Shown here piece after piece: positions 7,730 through 17,046 of a stretch of DNA of 64,000 nt. Source of the stretch: Gloeothece verrucosa PCC 7822 (GTDB taxonomy: Bacteria > Cyanobacteriota > Cyanobacteriia > Cyanobacteriales > Microcystaceae); NCBI RefSeq assembly GCF_000147335.1, contig NC_014501.1:2788300-2852299 (forward strand), read 5' to 3'. The translations under genes were made by a program, and so were the position numbers. How positions within the stretch are numbered: position 1 is the first letter of the stretch; every line of letters starts with the position of its first letter. The notes below the pieces were generated by a model, which worked only from the letters and a program-made list of their open reading frames with translations, was not told where the DNA came from and did not search any database.

Positions 7730-10700
7730 ATGGCAACTGCTCAAACAACCACAAATAAAAAAGTTATGGTGAAAAGTTTAGATGATGTCAGCTTTCAAGG
7801 GGCACTCGCTTTTATCGATGCCGGCATAGAGGATTATCAAGGTTTAATAGCAAATGTTTTGCCAGATATCGAGGCGGTTTTGATCGATACAGATACCGAT
7901 GGGATAGAACAAATAACTGAGGTGTTGCGGCATCGTCAAGACATTAGTACAGTTCATCTTGTTTCTCATGGTTCACCGGGTTGTTTATATCTGGGTAATA
8001 GTCAATTGAGTTTAGCAACCTTGGCTAAGTATGAAAATTCTCTAAAAGAATGGTTTGGTGTCACTAAGCCGACTTTAGTGTTATATGGGTGTAATGTGGC
8101 AGCCGGTGATGCCGGAGAGGAATTGATAGAGAAACTGCATCAGTTGACGGGGGCAACTATTCGCGCGTCAGCAACCCGCACAGGAAATGCGGCTTTAGGA
8201 GGAAATTGGCAGTTAGAGGTTACTGTAGGACAAAATTCTAGCGCTTCCCTTGCTTTTAGTGATGAAAGTCTAGCCGAGTATGCCTCAGTTTTAGCCATTA
8301 CCAAAGTAGGAGCATGGAATCCCATAAGTTCTGCAAATGATGTAACTATAGTGGGAAACTACGCCTATATTGTGGGTGATACGTTGGATATCGTTGATAT
8401 TAGCAATCCCTCGGCCCCAGTGTTAAAAGGCACTTATGATAATCCTGGTTCCATACTAGATATACAAGTGGTGGGGAATTTCGCTTACCTTGCTAATGCG
8501 AATTGGGGACTATACATTATCGACATCAGCGATCCCTCGGCCCCAGTATTAAAAGGCACTTATGATACTCCCGGCTCTGCTTGGGGAGTAAAAGTAGCGG
8601 GCGATTTGGCTTATGTTGCTGATGATTATTTAGGACTACAAATCATCAACATTAGCAATCCTTCCGCCCCTATATTCAAAGGGAGTTATGATACTCCTGG
8701 CTGGGCACAAGGTGTACAAGTGGTAGGCCAGATCGCTTATGTTGCTGATGGATTTTCAGGACTACAAATCATCGATATCACTAATCCTTCCGCCCCTATA
8801 TTTAAAGGGAGTTATGATACTCCTGGCTGGGCACAAGATGTACAAGTGGTAGGCCAGATCGCTTATGTTGCTGATGGATATTCAGGACTACAAATCATCG
8901 ATATCAGCGATCCCTCCGCCCCTATATTTAAAGGGAGTTATGATACTCCTGGCAATGCTGTGGGTGTACAAGTGGTAGGCCAGATCGCTTATGTTGCTGA
9001 TGGAGATTCAGGACTACAAGTCATCGATATCACTAATCCTTCCGCCCCTATATTCAAAGGGAGTTATGATACTCTTGGCTGGGCACGAGGTATACAAGTG
9101 GTCGGCCAGATGGCTTATGTTAGTGATGGGAACCGGGGAGTACAAATTATCGACCTCTCCAATCTCTCTTCCCCAACTTTAACAAGTAATTATGATCCTT
9201 CTGGCTCGGCAAAAGATGTACAAGTGGTGGGCCAAATCGCTTATCTGGCTGATGGGGATTCAGGACTACAAATTATAGACATTACTAATCCTTCTTCCCC
9301 GGTTAAAAAAGGAAGTTATCGTACCGCTAACTGGGCACAAAATATACAAGTAGTGGGCAATCTTGCTTATGTAACTGAAAGTTCAGCAGTAGAAATCATC
9401 GATATTTCTAATCCCACCACCCCAGTTTTAAAAGGCACTTACAATAATTTTGTTGGTATTCCATCAGATATAGAAGTTGTGGGCAATTGGGCTTACCTTG
9501 CTGGTAACCAAGGACTACAAATCATCGACATCACCAATCCTTCGTCCCCAGTTTTAAAAGGCACTTACAATAATTTTTTTGGTCCTCAACCCGATTTGCA
9601 AGTAGTGGGCCAGAGCGCTTACGTTGTTGGTGATTCACGACTAGATATCATCGACATTAGCAATCCCTCCTCTCCCTGGTTAAAATCGAGTTATTATGAC
9701 TTTTTTGGTCCTCCTCCAACTCAAAAAAGTTTGCAAGTGGTGGGCAATATAGCTTATGTTGCCGGTGATTCAACACTAAAAATCATCGATGTCAGCAATG
9801 GCTTATCCCCAGTTTTAAAGGGGACTTATAATCGCTTTTTTGGCCCTCAACCAAGTTTACAAGTGGTGGGCAAATTAGCTTTTGTTGGTGGTAACCAAGA
9901 GCTAGAAATCATAGACATCTCCAATCCTTCCTCCCCGATTTCAAAAGCGACTTATAATAACTTAAGCGGCTTCATAAATGACATACAAATCGTGGATGAT
10001 TTTGCTTACCTAGCTAATGATGAATCGGGACTACAAATTCTTGATGTCAGCGATTTTCTGACTACCGAAATTACCCTAGCGGTTAGTCCTAGCAAGGTAA
10101 CCGAAGATGGAACCGGTAACCTAGTTTATACCTTTACCCGTATTGGTCCCAAACAGAATGCTTTAACCGTTGACTTTACTGTAGGTGGAACGGCTAATTA
10201 CAACGATGATTATACTCAAACCGGAGCCACCAGCTTTAGTGCTTCTACAGGAAGTGTAACCTTTGCCGCCGGTTCATCTAAGGCCACATTAATCATAGAT
10301 CCCACCGCAGATATTAACAAAGAAGAGGATGAAACCGTTACCCTCAACCTCAACACTAACCCTAATTACACCCTTGGCACCTCCACACCGGTCACAGGTA
10401 CCATTAGTAATGACGACTTCTATCCTATCCTCTCTGTCAACAATGTTACGGTGCTTGAGAACAATGAAGCTTATGCTATCCTTACCGTAACCCTGAACCA
10501 AGCAAGCTCTCAAGACATCAGCGTCAACTATACTACCACTCCGGTTACAGCCACTCCTGAGCTTGATTACACACCCATCAGTGACACCCTCGTTATAGAG
10601 GCTAATTCTACCACTGCTAGTCTGTTCATTCCCATTGTCAATGACAACATTAGTGAAGCTGATGAAACCTTTAAGGTGACTTTTTCTAACCCCGTCAATG

Positions 10701-11602
10701 TTAATATAGCAAGCGGCGTAGGTACTGTTACCATTACCGATACTCTCAGCAGCAGTGTTAGTACAATTTTACCTAGCGGCGTTGAAAACCTGAAATTGAC
10801 CGGCACAGGTAATATTAACGGCACTGGTAACAGTGGCAATAACCTCCTGATCGGCAACAGTGGCAATAATGTGTTAGCCGGGGGTAATGGAAACGATTCT
10901 TACAAATATAGCGTCATCAGCCAATTAGGCAGCGATACCATTAGTGAAACTGCTACAGGCGGCACAGATACCCTCGACTTTAGTGGCACTCTTGTGGATG
11001 TCAAAGTTAACTTAGGCACTACCACCAGCCAAACAGTAGTCACCAATAATTTAAAACTCACTCTTTCTGCCAATAACGTGATAGAAAATATCATCGGTGG
11101 CAGTGGAAGTGATCGCCTCATTGGCAACAGTCTCAATAACACTTTGACTGGGGGGGATGGCAATGATAACCTCAGTGGCGGGGGCGGTAATGATAGTTTA
11201 GATGGCGCTGCCGGCAATGATAACTTAACAGGCGGCGCGGGTAATGATCGCTACCTTTACCAAACAGGACGCGCTTTTGTCAGTAGTGACCTCGGTGTGG
11301 ATACTATCAATGACTTTACCAGTGTGGCCGATAAAATTGTGCTGAGCAAAGCTACTTTTAGTGTACTCAATAGTGCTGTAGGCAATGGACTTGTCACAGG
11401 TGACTTTGCCATAGTGGATGATGATCAAGCCGCCGCTACGAGCAATGCTGTGATCGTTTACAGTAGTAGTAGTGGTAGCCTTTTCTACAATCAAAACGGT
11501 GCAACAGCCGGTTTAGGAAGCGGCGCTGAGTTTGCCTATCTGGCTAATTTGGTGGCTAATGGGACTAATCTAGCCGCCAGCGATTTTGTGATAGTTGCTT
11601 AA
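7730..11602 (+). CDS. secreted DUF4347 - LVIVD propeller - Calx-beta - RTX protein
   Basis: 1290 residues. Order: DUF4347 (about 15-175), 13-14 LVIVD repeats of about 42 residues (about 190-775, each with I-I-D-I-S/T-N-P-S and Q-V-V-G-x-x-A-Y-V), two Calx-beta domains (about 780-885 and 890-1000), RTX-type GGxGxD calcium-binding nonapeptides (about 1025-1060 and 1120-1180), then a C-terminal region typical of type I secretion substrates. No N-terminal signal peptide is seen. LVIVD repeats 3-6 are almost identical in DNA, indicating recent duplication. DUF4347 keeps His80 in LVSHG and Cys121 in LYGC after hydrophobic strands. The start follows AGAGGTG. It is probably a cell-surface or matrix adhesin. 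No secretion genes are adjacent. Confidence 0.9.
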   Translation: MATAQTTTNKKVMVKSLDDVSFQGALAFIDAGIEDYQGLIANVLPDIEAVLIDTDTDGIEQITEVLRHRQDISTVHLVSHGSPGCLYLGNSQLSLATLAKYENSLKEWFGVTKPTLVLYGCNVAAGDAGEELIEKLHQLTGATIRASATRTGNAALGGNWQLEVTVGQNSSASLAFSDESLAEYASVLAITKVGAWNPISSANDVTIVGNYAYIVGDTLDIVDISNPSAPVLKGTYDNPGSILDIQVVGNFAYLANANWGLYIIDISDPSAPVLKGTYDTPGSAWGVKVAGDLAYVADDYLGLQIINISNPSAPIFKGSYDTPGWAQGVQVVGQIAYVADGFSGLQIIDITNPSAPIFKGSYDTPGWAQDVQVVGQIAYVADGYSGLQIIDISDPSAPIFKGSYDTPGNAVGVQVVGQIAYVADGDSGLQVIDITNPSAPIFKGSYDTLGWARGIQVVGQMAYVSDGNRGVQIIDLSNLSSPTLTSNYDPSGSAKDVQVVGQIAYLADGDSGLQIIDITNPSSPVKKGSYRTANWAQNIQVVGNLAYVTESSAVEIIDISNPTTPVLKGTYNNFVGIPSDIEVVGNWAYLAGNQGLQIIDITNPSSPVLKGTYNNFFGPQPDLQVVGQSAYVVGDSRLDIIDISNPSSPWLKSSYYDFFGPPPTQKSLQVVGNIAYVAGDSTLKIIDVSNGLSPVLKGTYNRFFGPQPSLQVVGKLAFVGGNQELEIIDISNPSSPISKATYNNLSGFINDIQIVDDFAYLANDESGLQILDVSDFLTTEITLAVSPSKVTEDGTGNLVYTFTRIGPKQNALTVDFTVGGTANYNDDYTQTGATSFSASTGSVTFAAGSSKATLIIDPTADINKEEDETVTLNLNTNPNYTLGTSTPVTGTISNDDFYPILSVNNVTVLENNEAYAILTVTLNQASSQDISVNYTTTPVTATPELDYTPISDTLVIEANSTTASLFIPIVNDNISEADETFKVTFSNPVNVNIASGVGTVTITDTLSSSVSTILPSGVENLKLTGTGNINGTGNSGNNLLIGNSGNNVLAGGNGNDSYKYSVISQLGSDTISETATGGTDTLDFSGTLVDVKVNLGTTTSQTVVTNNLKLTLSANNVIENIIGGSGSDRLIGNSLNNTLTGGDGNDNLSGGGGNDSLDGAAGNDNLTGGAGNDRYLYQTGRAFVSSDLGVDTINDFTSVADKIVLSKATFSVLNSAVGNGLVTGDFAIVDDDQAAATSNAVIVYSSSSGSLFYNQNGATAGLGSGAEFAYLANLVANGTNLAASDFVIVA
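8645..9130 (+). repeat. near-identical 126-bp tandem repeats inside the LVIVD region
   Basis: Four consecutive 42-codon units share long identical stretches such as AAGTGGTAGGCCAGATCGCT. The unit length is 126 bp (for example TATATTCAAAGGG at 8671, then TATATTTAAAGGG at 8797). Differences cluster at a few codons (WAQG, WAQD, NAVG, WARG). Confidence 0.85.
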
Positions 11603-11852
11603 AACTATTATTAGCATAGATAATAATAAATATTGGGAAAAAATTAAAGGGGAAAGGTTTAGATCGGGAGCATCCCATTTTTGCACTTTAACTTTTTTTA
11701 GGAGGCTGAAACCTTTGCAGGACTTGGCTTTTAGTTACGTTTTTACAAAAATGGGATGCTCCCTTTAGATCATTATTCCTTTTCCCCTGAACCTGAATAT
11801 TAAAGCACATAAGCGTTTTTTGTAGCCAGAATAGGTGAATTGTGCCAGAAGC
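11603..11852. other. intergenic region between RTX gene and glycosyltransferase, holding a MITE
   Basis: The two genes are convergent. Apart from the 98-bp MITE and A/T-rich flanks carrying short GGGGAAAGG and CCTTTTCCCC runs, no gene or clear terminator hairpin is seen. The MITE itself, a near-perfect inverted repeat, could act as a hairpin terminator in either direction. Confidence 0.6.
11658..11771. mobile_element. intact MITE, 98 bp, with 18-bp perfect terminal inverted repeats and 8-bp target duplication
   Basis: The element spans 11666-11763. Its left end GGGAGCATCCCATTTTTG is the exact reverse complement of its right end CAAAAATGGGATGCTCCC. It is flanked on both sides by TTTAGATC (11658-11665 and 11764-11771), a perfect 8-bp target duplication. 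It encodes nothing and must be mobilised by a transposase elsewhere. An 8-bp duplication occurs in several IS families and does not settle the parent. Confidence 0.92.
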
Positions 11853-13565
11853 CTAGGGAACTTTTTGCAATATCAAAAGATTTTTTGGGCCAATGGGAAG
11901 CCACTTACTCAATGAGTATTGTTTGATTTCTTTATAACCCGTTAAAAGTCCAAATGAGATTATATAATTATCTTTGTCAACCCACCACCAACTTTTGCTA
12001 GGAGTGAGTATGTATTCATCATTATATAAATACCAACCGTTAAACTCAAATCCGCCATCAATATTATTCGGTGAGATTTTTAATTCTTGTGTTAAATAAT
12101 CTAATGCTTGCCAGCGAACTCGATTCCATGAGATGTAGTCATGGGTAGAGGCAACTGTCAATCCTCCAGAGATGAACAAAAATGTTAGAAAAAATGCGAT
12201 AGTTCGGGAACTCAATTTGGGAATTCTAAAATGTTTTTGATAATTTGCAACAAGCATTAAAAATAAAGGCATTAAAATTATCAGATAACGATCAAAAAAA
12301 CCTTCTTGTAGCAACAATATTGGAGGAGCATAAATAATGATAGTAGAAAAAATCAAAACCCCTAACCAATTTTCTTTAAATTTAAACTTATGAGCATGAC
12401 CAAGCATTTTTTTGAGCGTCAAGAAAAAATAGTAAATCAATAAAGCCGCACCCACTAGCCCTATAGCAGTTAAAACTAACCAAAATATTTTCAGACTCAG
12501 GGGCCTGGGTAGCTGATTGAAGCCCAAAAAAGTGTCACGCAATGTTAAAGGGCCTATTCCAAATGGGTCTAAAATATTGGTGACTAATGGCATTTGTACC
12601 CCTTTTCCTAAAAAAGATGTCATTAAATAAATACAAAAGCCAGAAATTATGAAGAGGATAGTTTTTTTGTTTTTAGGAGAAAAATTCGAAAATTCTGCTA
12701 AAAAATAGATGATAATAAAAGGAAAAATAAATAATCCTAAATAAATTAAACTATATAAAGTTTTTTCAAAAAAGTTTCCCAGGATTAAACCCCAATCATT
12801 CTGCAATCCTCTCAAAAGCATATTAATTTGATTGCCATATAGTTTCGGGGTTTTAAAAGTTAATTCTAACCATTTTTGATAGATAATTTGAGTAGATAAA
12901 CCCAAAAATATAACACTAAATGCTTTTAATAAATTTTGAAAATTTATGCCATTTTTACTCAAATAAGCTAACCCAAAAGCTAAAAAAATTGCCAGTCCTA
13001 CTTGACGTGTCAAAAGAGCGACAATAGCAAGAAGTAATCCCATTACCAACTCAAAAGTTGAATCACGCCGCCAACCCCGTATTAACAGGTATAAAGAACT
13101 AGCGGCAAAGCCAAAAAAGGGAACATCGCTCATAAAAGTATTAGAAAGAGCAAAATAAATTGGGTTTACAACAATGAGCAAAGTCCCCAAAAAAGCAAGT
13201 TTTCGGCTGGTATTAGCTTCTCTGAGCAATCCATAAGTAGCGAGAATACCGATTAATCCTATAATTAAGGTTGAGCAGCGCAGGGCCGTGAAAGAAAAAC
13301 CAAATGGCAGACAAAATAAAGCTCCCCACCAAACTTGTGAAAACAAATTCGTGGCTGTCCATCCTGAAAGTTCAAAGTCACCTTTCTCTAGAACAGACTG
13401 TACAGTTTTTGCATAAGCCCAGTCATCATTTAGAGGAAAATTTCCCCAAGGATTAACTAATAATACCATCCCAAGCCAACAGAAAATAATGAATAAAATA
13501 GCCTGTATTTCTGTCTTGTTTGATGGGGGGATGGATAAACGATTAAGTAATTTATTTTTCATCAT
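11853..13565 (-). CDS. GT39/ArnT-like integral membrane glycosyltransferase
   Basis: 570 residues with about 11-12 predicted transmembrane helices. The first periplasmic loop carries NDDWAYAK, matching the acidic catalytic loop of PMT/ArnT-type GT-C enzymes, which use polyprenyl-phosphate sugars to glycosylate lipids or proteins on the outer face of the plasma membrane. The LLTRQVGLAIFLAFGLAYL stretch resembles the family's conserved arginine-containing helix. A soluble C-terminal part (about 480-570) follows. No other sugar genes are adjacent, so acceptor and donor are unknown. It is convergent with the RTX gene. The ATG at 13565 is one of two tandem Met codons. Confidence 0.8.
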   Translation of the reverse strand: MMKNKLLNRLSIPPSNKTEIQAILFIIFCWLGMVLLVNPWGNFPLNDDWAYAKTVQSVLEKGDFELSGWTATNLFSQVWWGALFCLPFGFSFTALRCSTLIIGLIGILATYGLLREANTSRKLAFLGTLLIVVNPIYFALSNTFMSDVPFFGFAASSLYLLIRGWRRDSTFELVMGLLLAIVALLTRQVGLAIFLAFGLAYLSKNGINFQNLLKAFSVIFLGLSTQIIYQKWLELTFKTPKLYGNQINMLLRGLQNDWGLILGNFFEKTLYSLIYLGLFIFPFIIIYFLAEFSNFSPKNKKTILFIISGFCIYLMTSFLGKGVQMPLVTNILDPFGIGPLTLRDTFLGFNQLPRPLSLKIFWLVLTAIGLVGAALLIYYFFLTLKKMLGHAHKFKFKENWLGVLIFSTIIIYAPPILLLQEGFFDRYLIILMPLFLMLVANYQKHFRIPKLSSRTIAFFLTFLFISGGLTVASTHDYISWNRVRWQALDYLTQELKISPNNIDGGFEFNGWYLYNDEYILTPSKSWWWVDKDNYIISFGLLTGYKEIKQYSLSKWLPIGPKNLLILQKVP

Positions 13566-14074
13566 CTAGATTGTCAATAATTTTAAACTATTGATTGGTG
13601 ATTGCCGTAAAGTATATCAAAACAGGAGGCGGTTATCTCGCCCCGACTTTCGCCCCAAATATAACATCACCGAACATTTTACAAGATTATGTCGGTTGAA
13701 AAAGCCGCTAAACAGGTTATTTTACTCTAAAATTTTTTTTTTCGCCAATTTTTACCTATCTATGGGTCAATAGGCGGGTTGGGCCTATCTAGGTTTATAG
13801 TTGCCCCTCTAAAAGTTTGACCTTTAGCACTCCCAGAAGGGTTAGGGCGCGGCTAAAGAACGAACTGTAGCAAACTTAAAGCTTATCAATATTGCTCTTA
13901 CTCGCATTGAGTTTAATTAACTACCCGCTTTAGAGTATATATTTTGGATGTGTTATTAACTATCGAAATTATAAGCAAATTTTCTCATTTCCTGACCGGT
14001 GTAGGAGTCAGACAACGATATACTAACTATGAAGTAGTAGAAAAATCTTCATAACTTAATTGAGATCGGCAACT
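13566..14074. other. 509-base intergenic region upstream of ndhA
   Basis: A divergent spacer that must hold promoters for the glycosyltransferase (minus) and the ndhA operon (plus). A 60-codon frame at 13591-13773 shows no recognisable features and is not called. ATAGGC/GCCTAT (about 13770-13786) could form a small hairpin. A long ndhA leader is possible. I see no RNA gene. Confidence 0.5.
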
Positions 14075-15193
14075 ATGAACGGAGGAATAGACCTACAAGG
14101 GACTTTTATAGAGAGTTTGACAGACTTGGGACTTGCCCCCGATGTCGCCAAAGTTCTCTGGATGCCCTTGCCGATGGTTTTAATGATTATTGGGGCGACA
14201 GTAGGAGTCTTGGTAGTAGTCTGGTTAGAACGAAAGATTTCTGCGGGTGCCCAACAACGTATCGGCCCAGAATATGCGGGGCCTTTAGGAGTTTTACAAC
14301 CTGTAGCAGATGGATTGAAATTAGTTTTTAAAGAGGACATTATACCGACTAAGGCTGATCCTTGGTTATTTACTCTTGGACCTGTCTTAGTCGTTTTGCC
14401 GGTATTTGTCTCTTATCTGATCGTTCCCTTTGGACAGAATTTAGTCATCACTGATCTCAATGTAGGGATATTTCTCTGGATTTCTTTATCTAGCATCGCC
14501 CCTATTGGGTTGTTGATGTCGGGGTATGCCTCCAATAATAAGTATTCTCTTCTAGGAGGTTTAAGGGCGGCTGCCCAGTCTATTAGTTATGAAATTCCCC
14601 TCGCCTTATCGGTGTTGGCCATTGCGATGATGTCTAATAGCCTCAGTACCATCGACATCGTACAGCAACAATCCGGTTATGGAATTTTAGGCTGGAATAT
14701 TTGGCGGCAACCGGCCGGCTTTTTAATCTTTTGGATTTCTGCCTTGGCGGAGTGTGAACGTTTACCTTTTGATTTACCCGAAGCTGAAGAAGAATTAGTG
14801 GCCGGCTATCAAACCGAATATTCAGGGATGAAGTTCGGCTTATTCTATGTGGGTTCTTACGTTAACCTAGTGCTGTCAGCGCTAGTTTTTGCGGTTTTAT
14901 ATCTTGGGGGGTGGGAATCTCCCGTTCCTTTAGATAAGTTAGCGAGTTGGTTGGGTGTGAATGAAGATAATGCCATTTTGCAGGTGATCACTGCTTCTTT
15001 GGGGATTATAATGACCCTGCTAAAGGCTTATTTTCTCATCTTTATTGCGGTTCTCTTACGTTGGACAGTCCCGAGAGTTCGCATTGACCAATTGTTAGAC
15101 TTAGGCTGGAAGTTTCTTCTGCCGGTTTCTTTAGTGAACTTGCTGCTTACCGCCGCCCTAAAACTGGCTTTTCCCATCGCTTTTGGCGGCTAA
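14075..15193 (+). CDS. ndhA: NAD(P)H-quinone oxidoreductase subunit 1
   Basis: Membrane subunit of cyanobacterial NDH-1, the ferredoxin-dependent complex used in respiration, cyclic electron flow and CO2 uptake; NdhA helps form the plastoquinone cavity. The protein has eight or more hydrophobic helices, the conserved [19 protein letters not shown] loop and the acidic [20 protein letters not shown] loop that identifies the NuoH/ND1 family. The ATG at 14075 gives 372 residues, the usual cyanobacterial length; a TTG frame at 14060 adds five unneeded residues. It is the first gene of the ndhA-I-G-E cluster. Confidence 0.98.
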   Translation: MNGGIDLQGTFIESLTDLGLAPDVAKVLWMPLPMVLMIIGATVGVLVVVWLERKISAGAQQRIGPEYAGPLGVLQPVADGLKLVFKEDIIPTKADPWLFTLGPVLVVLPVFVSYLIVPFGQNLVITDLNVGIFLWISLSSIAPIGLLMSGYASNNKYSLLGGLRAAAQSISYEIPLALSVLAIAMMSNSLSTIDIVQQQSGYGILGWNIWRQPAGFLIFWISALAECERLPFDLPEAEEELVAGYQTEYSGMKFGLFYVGSYVNLVLSALVFAVLYLGGWESPVPLDKLASWLGVNEDNAILQVITASLGIIMTLLKAYFLIFIAVLLRWTVPRVRIDQLLDLGWKFLLPVSLVNLLLTAALKLAFPIAFGG

Positions 15194-15239
15194 TTAGTGA
15201 ACAGTTAATCGTTAATCCACTGACAACCAACAACGGACT

Positions 15240-15830
15240 ATGTTTAACATTCTCAAACAAGTTGGAGATTACGCCAAGGAAAGTGTACAAGCGGCTAAAT
15301 ATATTGGTCAAGGACTTGCTGTTACCTTTGACCATATGCGTCGCCGTCCCGTTACTGTACAGTATCCTTATGAAAAGTTAATTCCCTCAGAAAGATTTCG
15401 GGGTAGAATTCACTTTGAATTTGATAAATGTATCGCTTGTGAAGTTTGTGTGCGGGTTTGCCCGATTAATCTGCCTGTGGTAGATTGGGAATTTAATAAA
15501 GCGATCAAGAAAAAAGAACTCAAACACTACAGTATTGATTTTGGAGTTTGTATTTTCTGCGGCAATTGTGTCGAATATTGTCCGACAAATTGCTTATCGA
15601 TGACCGAAGAATATGAACTCGCTTCTTATGACCGGCACGAACTAAACTATGATAACGTTGCCCTTGGACGCTTACCCTATAAGGTCACTCAAGATCCAAT
15701 GGTCACACCGTTGCGAGAATTAGGATACTTACCTAAAGGAGTCCTCAGTCCTCACGACTTACCAAAAGGCAGTCAACGCGCAGGTAAACGGCCTGAAGAA
15801 ATTATCCAAGAAACGGAAACTGCACAATAG
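15240..15830 (+). CDS. ndhI: NAD(P)H-quinone oxidoreductase subunit I (2x 4Fe-4S)
   Basis: Peripheral-arm subunit of NDH-1 with 196 residues. Two complete 4Fe-4S motifs are present: [12 protein letters not shown] and [12 protein letters not shown], which carry electrons toward plastoquinone. Length and motifs are standard. It begins 46 bases after ndhA, with no strong Shine-Dalgarno. The stop codon TAG is immediately followed by heptad-like repeats (TTATTAG, TAGTCATTAG). Confidence 0.98.
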   Translation: MFNILKQVGDYAKESVQAAKYIGQGLAVTFDHMRRRPVTVQYPYEKLIPSERFRGRIHFEFDKCIACEVCVRVCPINLPVVDWEFNKAIKKKELKHYSIDFGVCIFCGNCVEYCPTNCLSMTEEYELASYDRHELNYDNVALGRLPYKVTQDPMVTPLRELGYLPKGVLSPHDLPKGSQRAGKRPEEIIQETETAQ

Positions 15831-15973
15831 TTATTAGCATTAGTTCCTAGTCATTAGTCCCAAGTTATTAGTTATCAGTATAAAAGTCAAAAATAACCCC
15901 AGATCACTGAATGACTAATGACCCATGACTAATGACCCATGACTACTGACTAATGACCCATGACTACTGACTA
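15831..15973. repeat. heptad repeat block splitting ndhI and ndhG
   Basis: The left part carries TAGTTATTAG and TAGTCATTAG units and the right part (about 15909-15973) carries the opposite orientation, TGACTAATGACCCA and TGACTACTGACTAA. The two halves are therefore inversely related and could fold into an imperfect stem. The ndhG Shine-Dalgarno AAGGAG starts directly where the repeat ends. Confidence 0.8.
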
Positions 15974-15984
15974 AGGAGAAAAAA

Positions 15985-16599
15985 GTGCATATCGCTGAAG
16001 GTGTTCAAATAGTCTCATTTTTGATTTTAGCCGGGTTCTTGATTACGGCGGCTTTAGGAGTGGTTTTACTCTCTAATATTGTTTACTCGGCTTTTTTGTT
16101 AGCCGGTGTATTTCTAAGCATTGCTGGGATTTATATCTTACTCAATGCCGATTTTGTGGCGGCTGCACAAATTCTCATCTATGTTGGGGCGGTGAATGTT
16201 TTAATTCTCTTCGCTATTATGCTAGTGAATAAGCAAGAAGATTTTAAAACTGTGCCTAGACGTTGGATTCGGCAAATAGCGACGGGGTTAGTCTGTCTTG
16301 GCTTATTTGCTCTTTTAGGAACGATGATTTTAATTACTCCCTGGTCGATTAATTCTACTTCTCCGGCAGTGGTTGAAAATACTTTGGTGGAGATTGGTAA
16401 ACACTTTTTTAGTGATTTTTTATTGCCTTTTGAGTTAGCCTCGATCCTATTGTTAATGGCAATGGTAGGAGCAATTATTCTTGCCCGTCGTGATTTTATT
16501 CCTGAACTTAAGTCATCTGAACCGGGCACTACCGCTTTAACTTTACCCGAACGTCCTCGGGAATTAATTTCTTTAGAAAGTGGATCGGCTCAGGAGTAA
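15985..16599 (+). CDS. ndhG: NAD(P)H-quinone oxidoreductase subunit 6
   Basis: Membrane subunit of NDH-1 (ND6/NuoJ family), 204 residues with five hydrophobic helices. The conserved AAQILIYVGAVNVLILFAIM segment marks the family. The start is a GTG preceded by AAGGAG at optimal distance, so this rare start is well supported. The hydrophilic C-terminal tail (about 170-204) is typical of cyanobacterial NdhG. It is separated from ndhI by 154 bases of heptad repeats, which may affect coupling within the operon. Confidence 0.97.
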   Translation: MHIAEGVQIVSFLILAGFLITAALGVVLLSNIVYSAFLLAGVFLSIAGIYILLNADFVAAAQILIYVGAVNVLILFAIMLVNKQEDFKTVPRRWIRQIATGLVCLGLFALLGTMILITPWSINSTSPAVVENTLVEIGKHFFSDFLLPFELASILLLMAMVGAIILARRDFIPELKSSEPGTTALTLPERPRELISLESGSAQE

Positions 16600-16645
16600 T
16601 CTAAATCTATTATCAATGATTAACCCTTAACGAGAGCGAAGATTT

Positions 16646-16957
16646 ATGCACTTGCAATTAGAATACTGTTTACTGTTAGCGGCTGCCCTATTTGGCATTG
16701 GAATTTATGGTCTAGTGACTAGCCGCAATGCTGTGCGAGTTTTAATGTCAATAGAATTGCTGTTTAATGCGGTGAATTTAAATTTAATGGGATTTTCTAA
16801 TTTTTTAGATCCCGCCGGCATTAAAGGGCAGGTTTTTACTGTATTTGTGATTACAGTAGCGGCGGCCGAAGCGGCAGTGGGTTTAGCAATTATTTTGGCG
16901 ATTTACCGCAACCGTGAAACCATCGATATGGAACAGTTTAACTTGCTTAAATGGTAA
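16646..16957 (+). CDS. ndhE: NAD(P)H-quinone oxidoreductase subunit 4L
   Basis: Small NDH-1 membrane subunit (NuoK/ND4L), 103 residues with three helices. It carries the buried proton-pathway Glu in [13 protein letters not shown] and the second in [10 protein letters not shown]. Exact family length. It is the last gene of ndhA-I-G-E, 46 bases after ndhG, and is followed by a hairpin with a T run. Confidence 0.98.
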   Translation: MHLQLEYCLLLAAALFGIGIYGLVTSRNAVRVLMSIELLFNAVNLNLMGFSNFLDPAGIKGQVFTVFVITVAAAEAAVGLAIILAIYRNRETIDMEQFNLLKW

Positions 16958-16981
16958 ACTGATGCTCCAATCTTAATCAAG

Positions 16982-17030
16982 AAACTCCCTTGCTGATGAT
17001 GATTTTGCTGCCATTATAGCTAGGGAGTTT
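16982..17030. terminator. terminator hairpin after ndhE
   Basis: AAACTCCCT (16982-16990) pairs with AGGGAGTTT (17022-17030), followed by a T-rich stretch. The loop is long (about 31 bases) but this is the only strong inverted repeat between the convergent ndhE and tubulin-like genes. Confidence 0.6.
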
Positions 17031-17046
17031 TTGAGTTTATATTATA

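Noticed and set aside
13591-13773. 60-codon frame upstream of ndhA
   Set aside because: No ribosome site, no recognisable composition or motif; it lies where the ndhA leader is expected.
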